A stretch of DNA of 47,027 nucleotides from a bacterium (GTDB taxonomy: Bacteria > Spirochaetota > Spirochaetia > JABEVK01): positions 1 through 47,027 of the forward strand of contig JAJXWL010000002.1 of the NCBI GenBank assembly GCA_021781625.1, written 5' to 3'. The notes under the pieces are model-generated. The model had not been told where the DNA came from. It saw only the letters and a list, made by a program, of their open reading frames with translations, and did no database searches. Of the stretch, positions 15,530 to 24,648 are shown piece by piece; the first letter of the stretch is position 1; each line of letters opens with the position of its first letter. Position numbers and translations under genes: made by a program.

Positions 15530-15976
15530 ATGACCAGAAAAAGTCTCGTACTACTTCTCTTACTGGCCGGCTTCAGTAGCCTTTGGGCCCAATCGAATGA
15601 ATTTGAAGACCACTATCTTGCCGCTCCTCAGGCTGAGTTTTCCGGTTCTGTCTATTTAGTCTTGGCGGCAGCTGGACTGATTCCTGCTGAAGCCACACCA
15701 CAAGTTGCCTTAGAAAAACTAAAAACACTAGGTTGGAACATTACTTCCACGCAAAATCACATCAATTACGGCGAATATGCCTTATTGGTGATGAAAGCCT
15801 TTCACATTCCAGGCGGAATTATGTTTCATTTTTTTCCCACGCCGCGCTATGCCGCACACGAGCTAGCGTATCGGGAAGACGCCGACCCGAATTGGGACCC
15901 CGACCATATACTCACCCCTGATGAAGCTCTCAGGATTTTGAATGCCGTTATGGGGTCTAAGGAGGGCCGTTCATGA
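15530..15976 (+). CDS. Small secreted protein of a spirochaete-type family (148 aa)
   Basis: A signal peptide (KSLVLLLLLAGFSSLWAQ) is followed by a compact domain with GEYALLVMKAFHIPGGIMFH, FPTPRYAAHELAYRED and a final LTPDEALRILNAVMG. I recall this arrangement (MKAF..GG, PRYA.REL.Y, S/T.EE.LRIL) in short secreted proteins of treponemes and related spirochaetes, but no function is known to me. It is the first gene of a four-gene unit and overlaps the next by ATGA at 15973-15976. Confidence 0.82.
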   Translation: MTRKSLVLLLLLAGFSSLWAQSNEFEDHYLAAPQAEFSGSVYLVLAAAGLIPAEATPQVALEKLKTLGWNITSTQNHINYGEYALLVMKAFHIPGGIMFHFFPTPRYAAHELAYREDADPNWDPDHILTPDEALRILNAVMGSKEGRS

Positions 15977-17325
15977 AAAATTGGTTGCTGGGTTTGGGCC
16001 TAAGCGTTGGCCTTTTGGGCTCTCCCCTCCCCCTCATGGCCCTTGACTACGGTGTGAGCCTCGAAAATCAATCCGCCGTTGTTCAGCAGATAGAAAACGC
16101 CTTTACTCAGTACGACAAAGCTGCGATCTGGTTAAGAACGGATTTAGGACCAAATTTTCGATTTACAGGTCAGCTAAGCGGCAATCTCTGGAGCTATACC
16201 CCCAATTTTTACGCCGACTTTGATCAATTTGATCTGACAGGAACCTTTCAAGACCTTCCTGGTCCCCGCTTACTCCAATTTCGTCTTGGTCGCTTTTTTT
16301 ATGCAGACCCCTCGTTGAGGATTGTGGCCCAAAACTTAGATGGACTTCAGCTTTTACTGACTTACCCGTGGGCTGAATTTCAAGCCACAGCTGGATACAC
16401 CGGTTTCATCAACAAGTACTATGCCGACCCCTTGATGAGCAAAGATGATTACTCTGATTATTTAAGCAATACGAATTTGTTTGCCAGTCCCCGTTTGATC
16501 AGTGCCCTATCGGTAAGTTTCCCTGAAATCTTTCTACGACAAACCCCCGAACTGACCATGATCACCCAGACCGACCTAAGGCCCTTATTCCAAAGCCTGC
16601 CTACAGAAGGAACTTCGACACAACTCCCCCCTGGACAAGGCGGGGCTGTCGATACGCAATACTTTGGGGCTAAGTTATCCGGACCACTAGGACTTTCGAA
16701 TTTGTACTATGCGGCCTCGGGTTACCTGGGAACCGGGCGGTTGTTGACGTGGGAAAATGTCTCAACTGCCGTATCCCTTTCAGGAACAGCCTACGTAGCC
16801 GAACCTATGCTCAGCGAGCTTGTAGATGCCTCGTTGATGTACTTTGCCCCCCAATGGGGTCACTCTTCTTTGACCGTAAGGTATGTTTGGGCTTCGGGAA
16901 GCGACACCCAAACGACGTACTTTGAAGGCAATACCTCAGGCACTGCCACGGCGTTTTTACCCATCAACGGTGAACCCTTGGGTCTTGTTTTTACCCCGCA
17001 AGCCAGTAATCTATCCACCTTCGAACTTGCTGTGACCGCCAAACCTTTTGCTGAACAGTCAGGACTGCTAAAATCTCTAGAACCAAGCTTAAACGCCTTT
17101 TTCTATAGCAAACCTACGGCAGGCCCTGTTTCTGTCCTGCAAACCAATCCAGCCTTAGCCGCCGGGTTTTTGGGCACTGAAGTAGATGCCTCGTTGAATT
17201 GGCGCCCTACTTCAGACCTAGGACTTTCAGTGCAATACGGCTTTTTCCAGGCTCAGCCGAATGTACTGACCACCAAGTACAACTTCTGGTATTTGGGTCA
17301 GTTGCTCGCTTCCTTTAGTTTGTAA
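15973..17325 (+). CDS. Predicted outer-membrane beta-barrel protein (450 aa)
   Basis: The product starts with a signal peptide (MKNWLLGLGLSVGLLGSPLP to LMA) and consists of alternating amphipathic strands with many Tyr, Phe and Gly, for example RLLQFRLGRFFYADP and DLGLSVQYGFFQAQPN, ending in FSL. This is the profile of a 16- to 18-strand barrel, but no porin family is recognised. AAGGAGGG precedes the ATG, which overlaps the previous stop. Its position between a secreted protein and a FecR-domain protein suggests an envelope complex. Confidence 0.8.
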   Translation: MKNWLLGLGLSVGLLGSPLPLMALDYGVSLENQSAVVQQIENAFTQYDKAAIWLRTDLGPNFRFTGQLSGNLWSYTPNFYADFDQFDLTGTFQDLPGPRLLQFRLGRFFYADPSLRIVAQNLDGLQLLLTYPWAEFQATAGYTGFINKYYADPLMSKDDYSDYLSNTNLFASPRLISALSVSFPEIFLRQTPELTMITQTDLRPLFQSLPTEGTSTQLPPGQGGAVDTQYFGAKLSGPLGLSNLYYAASGYLGTGRLLTWENVSTAVSLSGTAYVAEPMLSELVDASLMYFAPQWGHSSLTVRYVWASGSDTQTTYFEGNTSGTATAFLPINGEPLGLVFTPQASNLSTFELAVTAKPFAEQSGLLKSLEPSLNAFFYSKPTAGPVSVLQTNPALAAGFLGTEVDASLNWRPTSDLGLSVQYGFFQAQPNVLTTKYNFWYLGQLLASFSL

Positions 17326-17363
17326 TTGAGTTCGCAGGATTTTATAGATCGTAGGAGGAAATC

Positions 17364-18008
17364 ATGAAATGGTGGCTAATTCTTTTAACAAGTCTCGCCT
17401 TAGCCTTTCCCCTGACCGCTCAAGAGGCGGTTATTTCTAGTTATTCAGGTTTCGTTGAGGTAAAAGCCCCCGGTCAAAGTTGGACCCCAGTGCAAAAGGG
17501 GATGGTGATTTCGGCTGGAACAATTATTTCCACCGGTTTTCATTCCCGGGCAGAACTGAATTTAGGCACCGCGACGATTTCCCTTCAACCACTCACACGG
17601 TTAAGTCTTAAAGAACTCGTTCGGCAAGGCAATTTTGTTCGTACCAATTTAGCCCTGAGAATTGGAAGAATTCATGCTGAAGTGAAAACGGCGAAAGGCT
17701 TGAGTCAAGATTTTGAGGTTCACAGTCCCATTTCAACAGCTGCAGTACGCGGCACAGGTTTTATCTTTGATACACAAAATCTGACCGTTCTACACGGCCT
17801 TGTTGCTTTCCGCAACAGCCTCAATTTACAAACTCTCGTGGGAGCGGGTGAACACAGCACCTTAGCCGGATTCCGCTTTCCAGAGACCTCTATACGAGCC
17901 TTTGAGCATGAAACCCGCACCGATATTCGCACAAATCCCGAACGTCACCGCTTTGGACAACATACCGAAAGCCTTGGACACGGGTCTCTCAACCTGACCT
18001 TACAATAG
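17364..18008 (+). CDS. Secreted FecR-domain protein (214 aa)
   Basis: After the signal peptide (MKWWLILLTSLALAFPLTAQ), residues 22-150 form a FecR domain: EAVISSYSGFVEVKAPGQSW, then VQKGMVISAGTIISTGFHSR, LSLKEL and ISTAAVRGTGFIFD with the VRGT hallmark. Unlike FecR of iron-signalling systems, there is no N-terminal cytoplasmic anti-sigma part and no transmembrane anchor, and no sigma factor lies nearby. It is likely a periplasmic or surface scaffold. TAGGAGG lies before the ATG. It is the third gene of the operon. Confidence 0.88.
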   Translation: MKWWLILLTSLALAFPLTAQEAVISSYSGFVEVKAPGQSWTPVQKGMVISAGTIISTGFHSRAELNLGTATISLQPLTRLSLKELVRQGNFVRTNLALRIGRIHAEVKTAKGLSQDFEVHSPISTAAVRGTGFIFDTQNLTVLHGLVAFRNSLNLQTLVGAGEHSTLAGFRFPETSIRAFEHETRTDIRTNPERHRFGQHTESLGHGSLNLTLQ

Positions 18009-18017
18009 GAGGATAAA

Positions 18018-19538
18018 ATGAAAAAACTTTTTATCATCGCGACCTTTGCTGTGGCCTTCGCCCTGGTGCTGAACAGTTGTTCTTCACCGATGGGATCCTC
18101 CTCAAGTTCAGGCATCACCTTTACGATTCCCACGAGCAAGTTGACCATGCCCACGAGTTCTGCGGCACGTGCTATTAGCGGAAATGAGGTCCGACTCTGG
18201 TTATACGATGGGACAACCCTTTACCCCAATGGACTGAAAATCTACTGGTCGGCACCGTTTACACCGGGTTCCAACACCTCAGTGACCATAAACGGAATTC
18301 CTGACGGGGCCAACTACCATATCGTCGTTGCCGTTGGGACCCTCAGTATTTCTCTTACTAGCATCGATTTTTCACCCACCGCCTTTGCCAGCTCTGACCG
18401 GTTTTCCATCTCTTCTGGAGCTACCACCAATGTCAGTCTGACCTTAAAAGATATCTCAAAAAACTTTGTTTTTGCCTCACTTCCTGATGCCATTAGTGTT
18501 GAAGAACTTAACGGTACCCTTTATGCTGCCTCGAATTCCCTAACAGGGGGGACAGGGACAGTATTTTCTTGCGCTGTTCCTTTAACCACCAATAGTCTCG
18601 CCAACTCTGGAAGTACCCCTGGTCTCATTCGCTCCCTCAGTGAGGGATATTCTTTGGCCTCAACGGGGATCACACCTTTTTTACTCGTGAACACTTCGCA
18701 AGGGGTCTATCAGCAAAATCCCGGCACCCCCTTGGCTTTAGTCGCCCCTGTTAATAACAACTTAACACAGCCCGACGTCACCTGGTCCGGGGCCGCGACC
18801 TGGACGACAGTTACAAATGGTGTAACAGTACCGTTCTCGGTGTACTTTTATACTTCCTCGAGTGGTGCCTCGTTTTCATTGGGTGGTCTTTATGACGCCA
18901 ATGAACTTCCGACTTCTTCAACCAGCACAGCCGCCTGGCGTACTGTAAATGTTTCAAATCTGACGGGGATTATTGGTAATCCCATTCTAGATTTTGCTTT
19001 AACCACAACAGGTAGCGCGTCGAGCCCCACTATCTATGGCTTTTTTGCCACTCGCTTGGTAGGAACGGTGAGGGTGAATTCAGACTGGTTGCAACAAACC
19101 ACCCTGCAATTGTCGGATCTTCTGAGTAATAGTTCCAGCTATTTCACCTACATAGGCGCAGGTATGCCTCTTGTGCAAGCCTTAGGGCTAGCTCCCGATT
19201 CGGTGACTGGAACACAAACACTTTACCTAGGTACTGCCGGTGGTGTTTACACCATTCCTGACGCTACGGCGACAACGTTAGCAACACCTGTGCTAGTCAA
19301 TGGCACACAGGGCATTGATATCCAAAGAATCGTTACCGATGCGGCTGGGGATGTGGCATTCTATTCCCCTGTTGATCTATTTGTTCTACCTGTCGGGAAA
19401 CCCCTTCTTCGTCTCCCCTTTGTGACGTCGACCGTGGGTATCATTCATGACGTTCGCTGGAGCCCTTCAACAAGCGGTACGCTATATATTGTAGGTAATC
19501 GTGGTGTAGCGCAATTAGCCGTCGGATCCTTGGAGTAG
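18018..19538 (+). CDS. Putative surface lipoprotein (506 aa)
   Basis: The N-terminus MKKLFIIATFAVAFALVLNS is followed by CSS, giving lipobox VLNSC. A Ser-rich linker (GSSSSSG) leads into an immunoglobulin-like segment (about 35-160), then repeated strands with YGFFATRL, TLYLGTAGGVYTIPD and TLYIVGNRGVAQLAV, which look like blades of a beta-propeller. No enzyme motif is recognised. TAGGAGG lies 9 bp after the previous stop. It closes the operon, and a terminator follows. Confidence 0.82.
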   Translation: MKKLFIIATFAVAFALVLNSCSSPMGSSSSSGITFTIPTSKLTMPTSSAARAISGNEVRLWLYDGTTLYPNGLKIYWSAPFTPGSNTSVTINGIPDGANYHIVVAVGTLSISLTSIDFSPTAFASSDRFSISSGATTNVSLTLKDISKNFVFASLPDAISVEELNGTLYAASNSLTGGTGTVFSCAVPLTTNSLANSGSTPGLIRSLSEGYSLASTGITPFLLVNTSQGVYQQNPGTPLALVAPVNNNLTQPDVTWSGAATWTTVTNGVTVPFSVYFYTSSSGASFSLGGLYDANELPTSSTSTAAWRTVNVSNLTGIIGNPILDFALTTTGSASSPTIYGFFATRLVGTVRVNSDWLQQTTLQLSDLLSNSSSYFTYIGAGMPLVQALGLAPDSVTGTQTLYLGTAGGVYTIPDATATTLATPVLVNGTQGIDIQRIVTDAAGDVAFYSPVDLFVLPVGKPLLRLPFVTSTVGIIHDVRWSPSTSGTLYIVGNRGVAQLAVGSLE

Positions 19539-19582
19539 CAAGGAAGTTTACCCCTTTCATCAGAATTTCATCAATTTCTGAC

Positions 19583-19612
19583 AAGCCCCCCCTAGTGGAG
19601 GGGCTTTTTTTT
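19583..19612 (+). terminator. Rho-independent terminator of the envelope operon
   Basis: AAGCCCC and GGGGCTT pair around a CCCTAGTGGA-type loop and are followed by eight T. It lies 44 bp after the lipoprotein stop. Confidence 0.9.
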
Positions 19613-19628
19613 ATTCAAATTCGAGTGC

Positions 19629-19880
19629 ATGAAGCATAAGTTCCGTAGCAACTGCTTGATCGAAGCTCTCAGACAAGCCCGGGAGGGGGTCTATGTGGTG
19701 TTTCCCTGGGAATACCCTCGAGGGCTTCATTTCTTTTGGAAGGCTCAGGGTCGCTACTTTGACTTTTGCGGTAAGCTGAGGGGAAACCTCTTAGCCCGCC
19801 TTTTGTTTTATTTCCGTGGGCATATCCGTGAGTTGTCACCTGACCATGAGTTGGTCCGAAAAGGACGTCGATTGTTCTAA
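19629..19880 (+). CDS. Small conserved-looking protein of unknown function (83 aa)
   Basis: The product is basic and aromatic-rich and begins MKHKFRSNCLIEALRQAREG, continuing with GLHFFWKAQGRYFDFCGKL. I recall small proteins with an 'FRSNCLIEAL..hF.W...y.F' layout in unrelated bacteria and phages, but no function. There is no clear ribosome-binding site, the gene sits alone after a terminator, and it is convergent with the barrel gene at 19897 (16-bp gap). It may be a real gene of low expression. Confidence 0.5.
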   Translation: MKHKFRSNCLIEALRQAREGVYVVFPWEYPRGLHFFWKAQGRYFDFCGKLRGNLLARLLFYFRGHIRELSPDHELVRKGRRLF

Positions 19881-19896
19881 GGATTAACCCAAGTCC

Positions 19897-20898
19897 TCAA
19901 AATTGAACTCGCGTCGAGAGATCAGCACCCCAAAAACCTGTGGCTAAGTTATATTGCCCCGAGACGAGCAACCTCAAAAGAAACAAGTTGAAGTCAAAGC
20001 CACTGGTGACGATAGGGGACCAATTGGTAAGTCGAACACTTGCGGCTGGGAATAGGCCTGTAGAGGCATTGGTGGAGGTCACCGTCACGGTCAAGTTGGC
20101 ATTGGAATCATAAGCGGCATTTTGGTACCACAAACCCAGATTCACAAAGGGAGTAATGAAGAGCAAATCCTTCGAGACGGTAAGATCAGCCCCCCAAGAG
20201 TTAACAGCCGTAGAGGCTGAAATATCGCCTGCGATATTCACCGACTGGCCGGAAATTTGCTGTTGATAACTTTTTAAACTCATCGCTAAGTCCAAGTGAG
20301 AATAACTATAGCCTACCCCCAGGGAAAGAGCTGGGGTCCAGCCGTGATCCTCCAAAAGGCCACGTCGTAACCGAATCACAAAGTTTGTGGCATCCAAACT
20401 ACCTGTTGCCCCATTGTTCGATAAGGCCATGTTCATCAAAGCCTGACCCAAGGATTGAGGCAAATAAAACCCTGACCCCAAGAGTTCAAACTTCCAAGGC
20501 AAGGCCACGCCTGCAGCCACCTTAAGCGTCGGATACGGCATCATCGTTGCCGACAGATTGTAGAGATCACGCCCTGTCCCACTGGAAGGAACTATGGAGT
20601 TGAGTAAGCTCTGAAGGTCGAGGGTATTCCAGTCTGTTTCATTACGAAATTTCAATAAGCCGTTTGAAACAACCGTTCCAGCGGTCAAACTGATAAAGAA
20701 ATGAGAGCCATTCAAGGTCGCTTGACCAATCCCTACTCCCGACAGGTCATTTTGCTGAAGGGTTGGGACAATCTCTTCTCCCAGGTTAAAGAGAACATGA
20801 GAGAAATCATTTTGTAGACCTGTAAAGGGTTGGGACTGTGAAAACACGGGAATCAAAGTTCCCAGTAATGTCCACAGCACTAAGGCTGACTTTTTCAT
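19897..20898 (-). CDS. Predicted outer-membrane barrel protein (333 aa)
   Basis: A signal peptide (MKKSALVLWTLLGTLIPVFS) precedes strands such as LKVAAGVALPWKFELLGSGF, ALSLGVGYSYSHLDLAM and a final GFWGADLSTRVQF ending in Phe. The amphipathic strands and C-terminal aromatic indicate an outer-membrane barrel, of no recognised family. GGAGGG lies 3 bases before the ATG at 20898; the frame is open to 20922 but lacks a site. It is 45 bp downstream of the adenylate cyclase gene on the same strand and may be co-transcribed. Confidence 0.78.
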   Translation of the reverse strand: MKKSALVLWTLLGTLIPVFSQSQPFTGLQNDFSHVLFNLGEEIVPTLQQNDLSGVGIGQATLNGSHFFISLTAGTVVSNGLLKFRNETDWNTLDLQSLLNSIVPSSGTGRDLYNLSATMMPYPTLKVAAGVALPWKFELLGSGFYLPQSLGQALMNMALSNNGATGSLDATNFVIRLRRGLLEDHGWTPALSLGVGYSYSHLDLAMSLKSYQQQISGQSVNIAGDISASTAVNSWGADLTVSKDLLFITPFVNLGLWYQNAAYDSNANLTVTVTSTNASTGLFPAASVRLTNWSPIVTSGFDFNLFLLRLLVSGQYNLATGFWGADLSTRVQF

Positions 20899-20943
20899 AT
20901 TCCCTCCGCTTTGTTTCATCATAACGCAAAATCACAGGATTTT

Positions 20944-23658
20944 CTATTTTGCCGTCAAGTTAAACACGCCGTCCCAGTTATCCGCAGGCTGTTTATGTTG
21001 AAAATCCAAACAGCGTTTCTTATAGAAAATCGCAGGGCCGTCCTGGGGGTCAAGCTTAAGAACTTCGGCAAACCCTTTCTCGGCACCATGCCAATCTTTG
21101 GCTTCAAACTTCAGCAAGGCTTCATGAAAAAGTTCCACTTTATTCTTTTGTAGGAGTGTCGCAACGGAGGTTTCTTCTAGGATTTCATAAAGTCGTACAG
21201 GATTACTGATACCTACAACGCGAACTCGGTCTAGCTTCCGGGTTAAAAACTCACCGTTGAGCTTTTGACAGGTAACTTCACCCGTTAGAACCCAAGTTCC
21301 ATACTGCTTGTTGACACCCTCTAACCGGCTCGCCAGATTTACAGCATTGCCCATGATGGTGTAATCCATTTTTTTAAGGGTACCCATATTCCCCACTACC
21401 ATTTCTCCTGAATTCACCCCAATTCGAGTTAAAAGAGGGCGAGGACTGAGCTGGTCTCGAAGAATTTGTTCGTTGAGGTTTGCTTCGGCACGCTTCATTT
21501 GTACAGCGGCTAAGGCCGCACGACGAGCATGGTCCGGCAAATCCACTGGCGCGCCCAAAAAGGCAATGATAGCATCCCCTTCATATTTATCTATGGTTCC
21601 CGACAGCTCCAAGATAATGTCGCTCATCGTCGTCAGGTATAAATTTAAAAGCTTAACCAAGTCTTCGGGGTCCAGCAGTTCCGATATCGACGAAAAGCCT
21701 TGAATATCCGTAAAGAGTGCCGACAGCTCCTTTTTCTCTCCCCCTAATTTCAATTTATCAGGGTTTACTAAAAGATCGTTGATGACATCTGAAGACAAGT
21801 AATGGCCAAAGGCAGTTCGGTAAAATGCCTTTTCTTTTTCAGCAGTCAAAAATTGAGTCATAGCCAAAGCTAAGAATGTAGCAAAAACCATGAGGACTGG
21901 GGCCAAGATCGGGATAAAAAGTCCTGTAAAAATAAAGATCAGTAAACTGATGGCGACAATCAACACTACCGAAGCAAAGCCGATAAACACCAAATAAACC
22001 GGCTTGGAACGCCGGAGCAAAAGAGATAAGCCCAAAGCCAACAAAGCTCCGACGACGACAGATAGCCATCCTGGAGACTCCGAGAGGAATTGTCCCGATA
22101 AAATTGTGTTGACGACCGCGGCGTGGGTTCCCACGTTCATATATTTGCTTTCAAAGGGTGTTACGCCCAAGTCCGTCGTCGAAGTTGCCGTATTACCAAT
22201 GATACAAAACGAACCTGCTAGGTCTTTTTTCAAAGTGACTCTTAATTCCAGAATTTTGTCCAAAATGGCACGCGTGTCTTGATAGATTTTATGGGCATCT
22301 TGTCGGGCCCCCTGCATTTGAGCCGTTTGGTCCGCTGTAATGCCCGGAGTCGCTAAAGCGGCATCTATGTCCGCCATCAATCTTTGCTCAGAATTTCCTT
22401 TAAGAAAATCCGAGGCATTTTGAAAAAACTTTGCTCTCGTTTCCGCATAATTTGCCATGGCCGAGGGATCATCCGTAGACAAGGCCTTTTTTCGCATCTC
22501 CTGGGCATCCCAGTAGCCTTGTAAAAAATTGGGATCCGCGGCGTAGGCCAGATAACCAGCCTGTTGCATGGCTTGCAGGTTATCCATTAAGGCTTGTTCT
22601 TGAACCTGGGGTAAAAGCAAATCATAAAAGGGCAGATGCCGAAAAGAATGATCAAAACTTTGATGAGGCCAGTTGATCAACATGCGTGAATTCGCGTCCA
22701 GGGGTATAACGATGTCTTTTCTTTGCCCCTTCCACAGGGCTTGTTTTAGCACTAAGTGGTGCGGATAAGCCAAGATCTCAGGATTTCCTAGCTCGGATAA
22801 CAAAGCAACAAAGCCCAACTGCGCGAACTCATGACCTTGATAACTTTCTAGCAGGTCGATGCGACGCCTTACCCCATCTCGATCAACATAAACGCTGGGA
22901 AAGCCGGCTCCTTCGCCCTGGCTGAGTATCGGCCAAATGGAAGGGCGAATATCGACGACAGGCCGGTTAAAACCATGAAGTTCCTTGACATTTTTCAAGC
23001 TAAACCGATCGACCGCTTGCTGGCGTAACGAATCAGAAACACCTGGGTCATGATATTCCAAGGTATTGATCGTAAAAATCGCATGCCCAAAAATATGGGC
23101 GGCTTGCCCTAAGTACTCATCATTATTTCTGGTAAGGGTAGCAACCTTGTCCAAAATATGCGCTTGTGTCTGCTGACTCAACGTATCCAGCTGGGAAATA
23201 AAGGGGCCCATTTGTCCTAGGGGGAGCTGATGCTGTTTCACAGCATTTAAAAGGTCTGTAGCATTACCGCTGACAGAAGAAAACCCCGCCTTGAGTTCGT
23301 CAGGTAGCTCCTTCGTGAGTACATCTGAGTTAACTTGCAAAGGACTTTTTTCCGTATACTCGATATCGAAAACCGCATTGCTGGCACCAAACTCTTTGAG
23401 GACAATCAGCGCATCTGCCATCTTATCCCGACTCCAGGGCCAAGTACCTTCTTTGGCAATCGAAGAGTCATCTACTTCCAGAAATAACAAAGAGGGGTCT
23501 TCGGTGACTTGAGGTTTAATACTCAAGAAAAGGTCGTACAACCGTCGCTCAAACAATGAAAAAGGGGTAAAAAGATACAAAAGAGTAACAACAGCAATAG
23601 TGATTAAGGGAGTGGCCCAAAAAGGCCAACGACGCGAGGCGGTTTTGCGCTTTTTCAT
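20944..23658 (-). CDS. CHASE2-domain adenylate cyclase (class III)
   Basis: The 904-aa protein makes cAMP from ATP in response to an extracellular cue. A first transmembrane helix (about 12-32) is followed by a CHASE2 sensor (VDDSSIAKEGTWPWSRDKMA) in the periplasm, three more transmembrane helices (about 530-620), and a class III cyclase domain (about 650-830): SALFTDIQGFSSISELLD and DKYEGDAIIAFLGAP carry the two metal-binding Asp, and KKMDYTIMGNAVNLASRLEG carries the Asn/Arg pair. Lys before YEGDAI and Asp of MDYT fit adenine selection. A TPR-like helix (FHEALLKFEAKDWHGAEKG) closes the protein. Its ATG overlaps the LysR stop (TGATG), so the two are translationally coupled. Confidence 0.95.
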   Translation of the reverse strand: MKKRKTASRRWPFWATPLITIAVVTLLYLFTPFSLFERRLYDLFLSIKPQVTEDPSLLFLEVDDSSIAKEGTWPWSRDKMADALIVLKEFGASNAVFDIEYTEKSPLQVNSDVLTKELPDELKAGFSSVSGNATDLLNAVKQHQLPLGQMGPFISQLDTLSQQTQAHILDKVATLTRNNDEYLGQAAHIFGHAIFTINTLEYHDPGVSDSLRQQAVDRFSLKNVKELHGFNRPVVDIRPSIWPILSQGEGAGFPSVYVDRDGVRRRIDLLESYQGHEFAQLGFVALLSELGNPEILAYPHHLVLKQALWKGQRKDIVIPLDANSRMLINWPHQSFDHSFRHLPFYDLLLPQVQEQALMDNLQAMQQAGYLAYAADPNFLQGYWDAQEMRKKALSTDDPSAMANYAETRAKFFQNASDFLKGNSEQRLMADIDAALATPGITADQTAQMQGARQDAHKIYQDTRAILDKILELRVTLKKDLAGSFCIIGNTATSTTDLGVTPFESKYMNVGTHAAVVNTILSGQFLSESPGWLSVVVGALLALGLSLLLRRSKPVYLVFIGFASVVLIVAISLLIFIFTGLFIPILAPVLMVFATFLALAMTQFLTAEKEKAFYRTAFGHYLSSDVINDLLVNPDKLKLGGEKKELSALFTDIQGFSSISELLDPEDLVKLLNLYLTTMSDIILELSGTIDKYEGDAIIAFLGAPVDLPDHARRAALAAVQMKRAEANLNEQILRDQLSPRPLLTRIGVNSGEMVVGNMGTLKKMDYTIMGNAVNLASRLEGVNKQYGTWVLTGEVTCQKLNGEFLTRKLDRVRVVGISNPVRLYEILEETSVATLLQKNKVELFHEALLKFEAKDWHGAEKGFAEVLKLDPQDGPAIFYKKRCLDFQHKQPADNWDGVFNLTAK

Positions 23659-24557
23659 CAGAACTCCTGTTCTTTAGTATAGGACATATTTTGAAAAATA
23701 CGCCAAGCTGTTTGCCTAAGGGCATCCGCAGCGGGGCTTAAACTGTCAGCATCTCGAAAGGCCACAAGTAAGGTTCGTGCCGGTGCCGGTTCAGCTAGCG
23801 GCCGGTACACCAACCCCGAACGACAAACCATTCGCGGCACCAAACTGACCCCTAGCCCAGCCTCCACTAAGGCCTGAACCGTTCCGATTTCGTCACTCTC
23901 ATACACGACCATAGGTTCCACAGCCCAATTCGCTAGGGCGTCCAGGACAATTTGCCTAAACCCATGACCGCTTTTCATCAAAATAAAAGGCACTCCCTTT
24001 AAATCGGTTAAGTTCATGACCACCTTTTGTGCCAAAGGATGCCCAGGGGGTAAGGCCGCCAAAAGGGGGTCTCGAAACAGAGTTTGCGAATCTAAACCCG
24101 GACCTAGTCCAGCTTCGTCCATAAGAGCCAATTCAATTTCACCATCGCGGAGGGCCTGGGCTAAGGCAGGTGACGACCCTTCGCGCAATTGAACAGAAAT
24201 TCCTGGGTATTCCCCTTGAAAGGCCTTCAAAAGAGGCGGAAGCAAGGTCGCCCCGGTGGTCGGCAAACACCCCAGGGTCACCTGCCCTCGCCGCCTACCG
24301 GCCAATTCTTCTAGCTCTTGGCGGGCGGTTTCTAATTGTCTGAGGGCTTCGGCGGCTCTGGGACGAAATAACACCCCCCGTGCCGTCAAACGAGCCCCGC
24401 GACGCGAGCGTTCAAACAACGGCCCACCTAGCTCCTCTTCGAGCTTTGCCAACTGAGCCGACAAAGAAGGTTGAGCGACATGACAGGCCAGTGCGGCTCC
24501 CGTAAAGGTTCCCGCTTGGGCGACAGCCAAAAAATACTTCAGCTGATGAACTTCCAT
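23658..24557 (-). CDS. LysR-family transcriptional regulator
   Basis: The 299-aa product has the N-terminal LysR winged helix: [20 protein letters not shown], then [20 protein letters not shown] and [15 protein letters not shown] periplasmic-binding-like effector domain follows from about 90 ([20 protein letters not shown]). The type resembles CynR/OxyR-like members; the inducer is unknown. AGGG lies 8 bases before the ATG. It is divergent from leuC with a palindrome in between, so it may control leuCD, and its stop overlaps the adenylate cyclase start. Confidence 0.95.
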   Translation of the reverse strand: MEVHQLKYFLAVAQAGTFTGAALACHVAQPSLSAQLAKLEEELGGPLFERSRRGARLTARGVLFRPRAAEALRQLETARQELEELAGRRRGQVTLGCLPTTGATLLPPLLKAFQGEYPGISVQLREGSSPALAQALRDGEIELALMDEAGLGPGLDSQTLFRDPLLAALPPGHPLAQKVVMNLTDLKGVPFILMKSGHGFRQIVLDALANWAVEPMVVYESDEIGTVQALVEAGLGVSLVPRMVCRSGLVYRPLAEPAPARTLLVAFRDADSLSPAADALRQTAWRIFQNMSYTKEQEF

Positions 24558-24571
24558 AGTTTTTCCCTATG

Positions 24572-24585
24572 CTTTCTATAGAAAG
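24572..24585. promoter_or_regulatory. Probable LysR operator: 14-bp perfect palindrome
   Basis: CTTTCTATAGAAAG is self-complementary and lies 7 bp upstream of the leuC -35 element and 14 bp upstream of the LysR start. This location, centred about 50 bp before the expected leuC start of transcription, is where an activator of the LysR family would bind. Confidence 0.55.
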
Positions 24586-24592
24586 AATATCT

Positions 24593-24621
24593 TTTACAAA
24601 ACTAACATATCACAGTATTCT
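24593..24621 (+). promoter_or_regulatory. leuCD promoter
   Basis: TTTACA (24593-24598) and TATTCT (24616-24621) are spaced by 17 bp, followed by AAGGAGG before the leuC ATG. Confidence 0.7.
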
Positions 24622-24648
24622 CAGATTAACTTAGTAAGGAGGTCAGAG

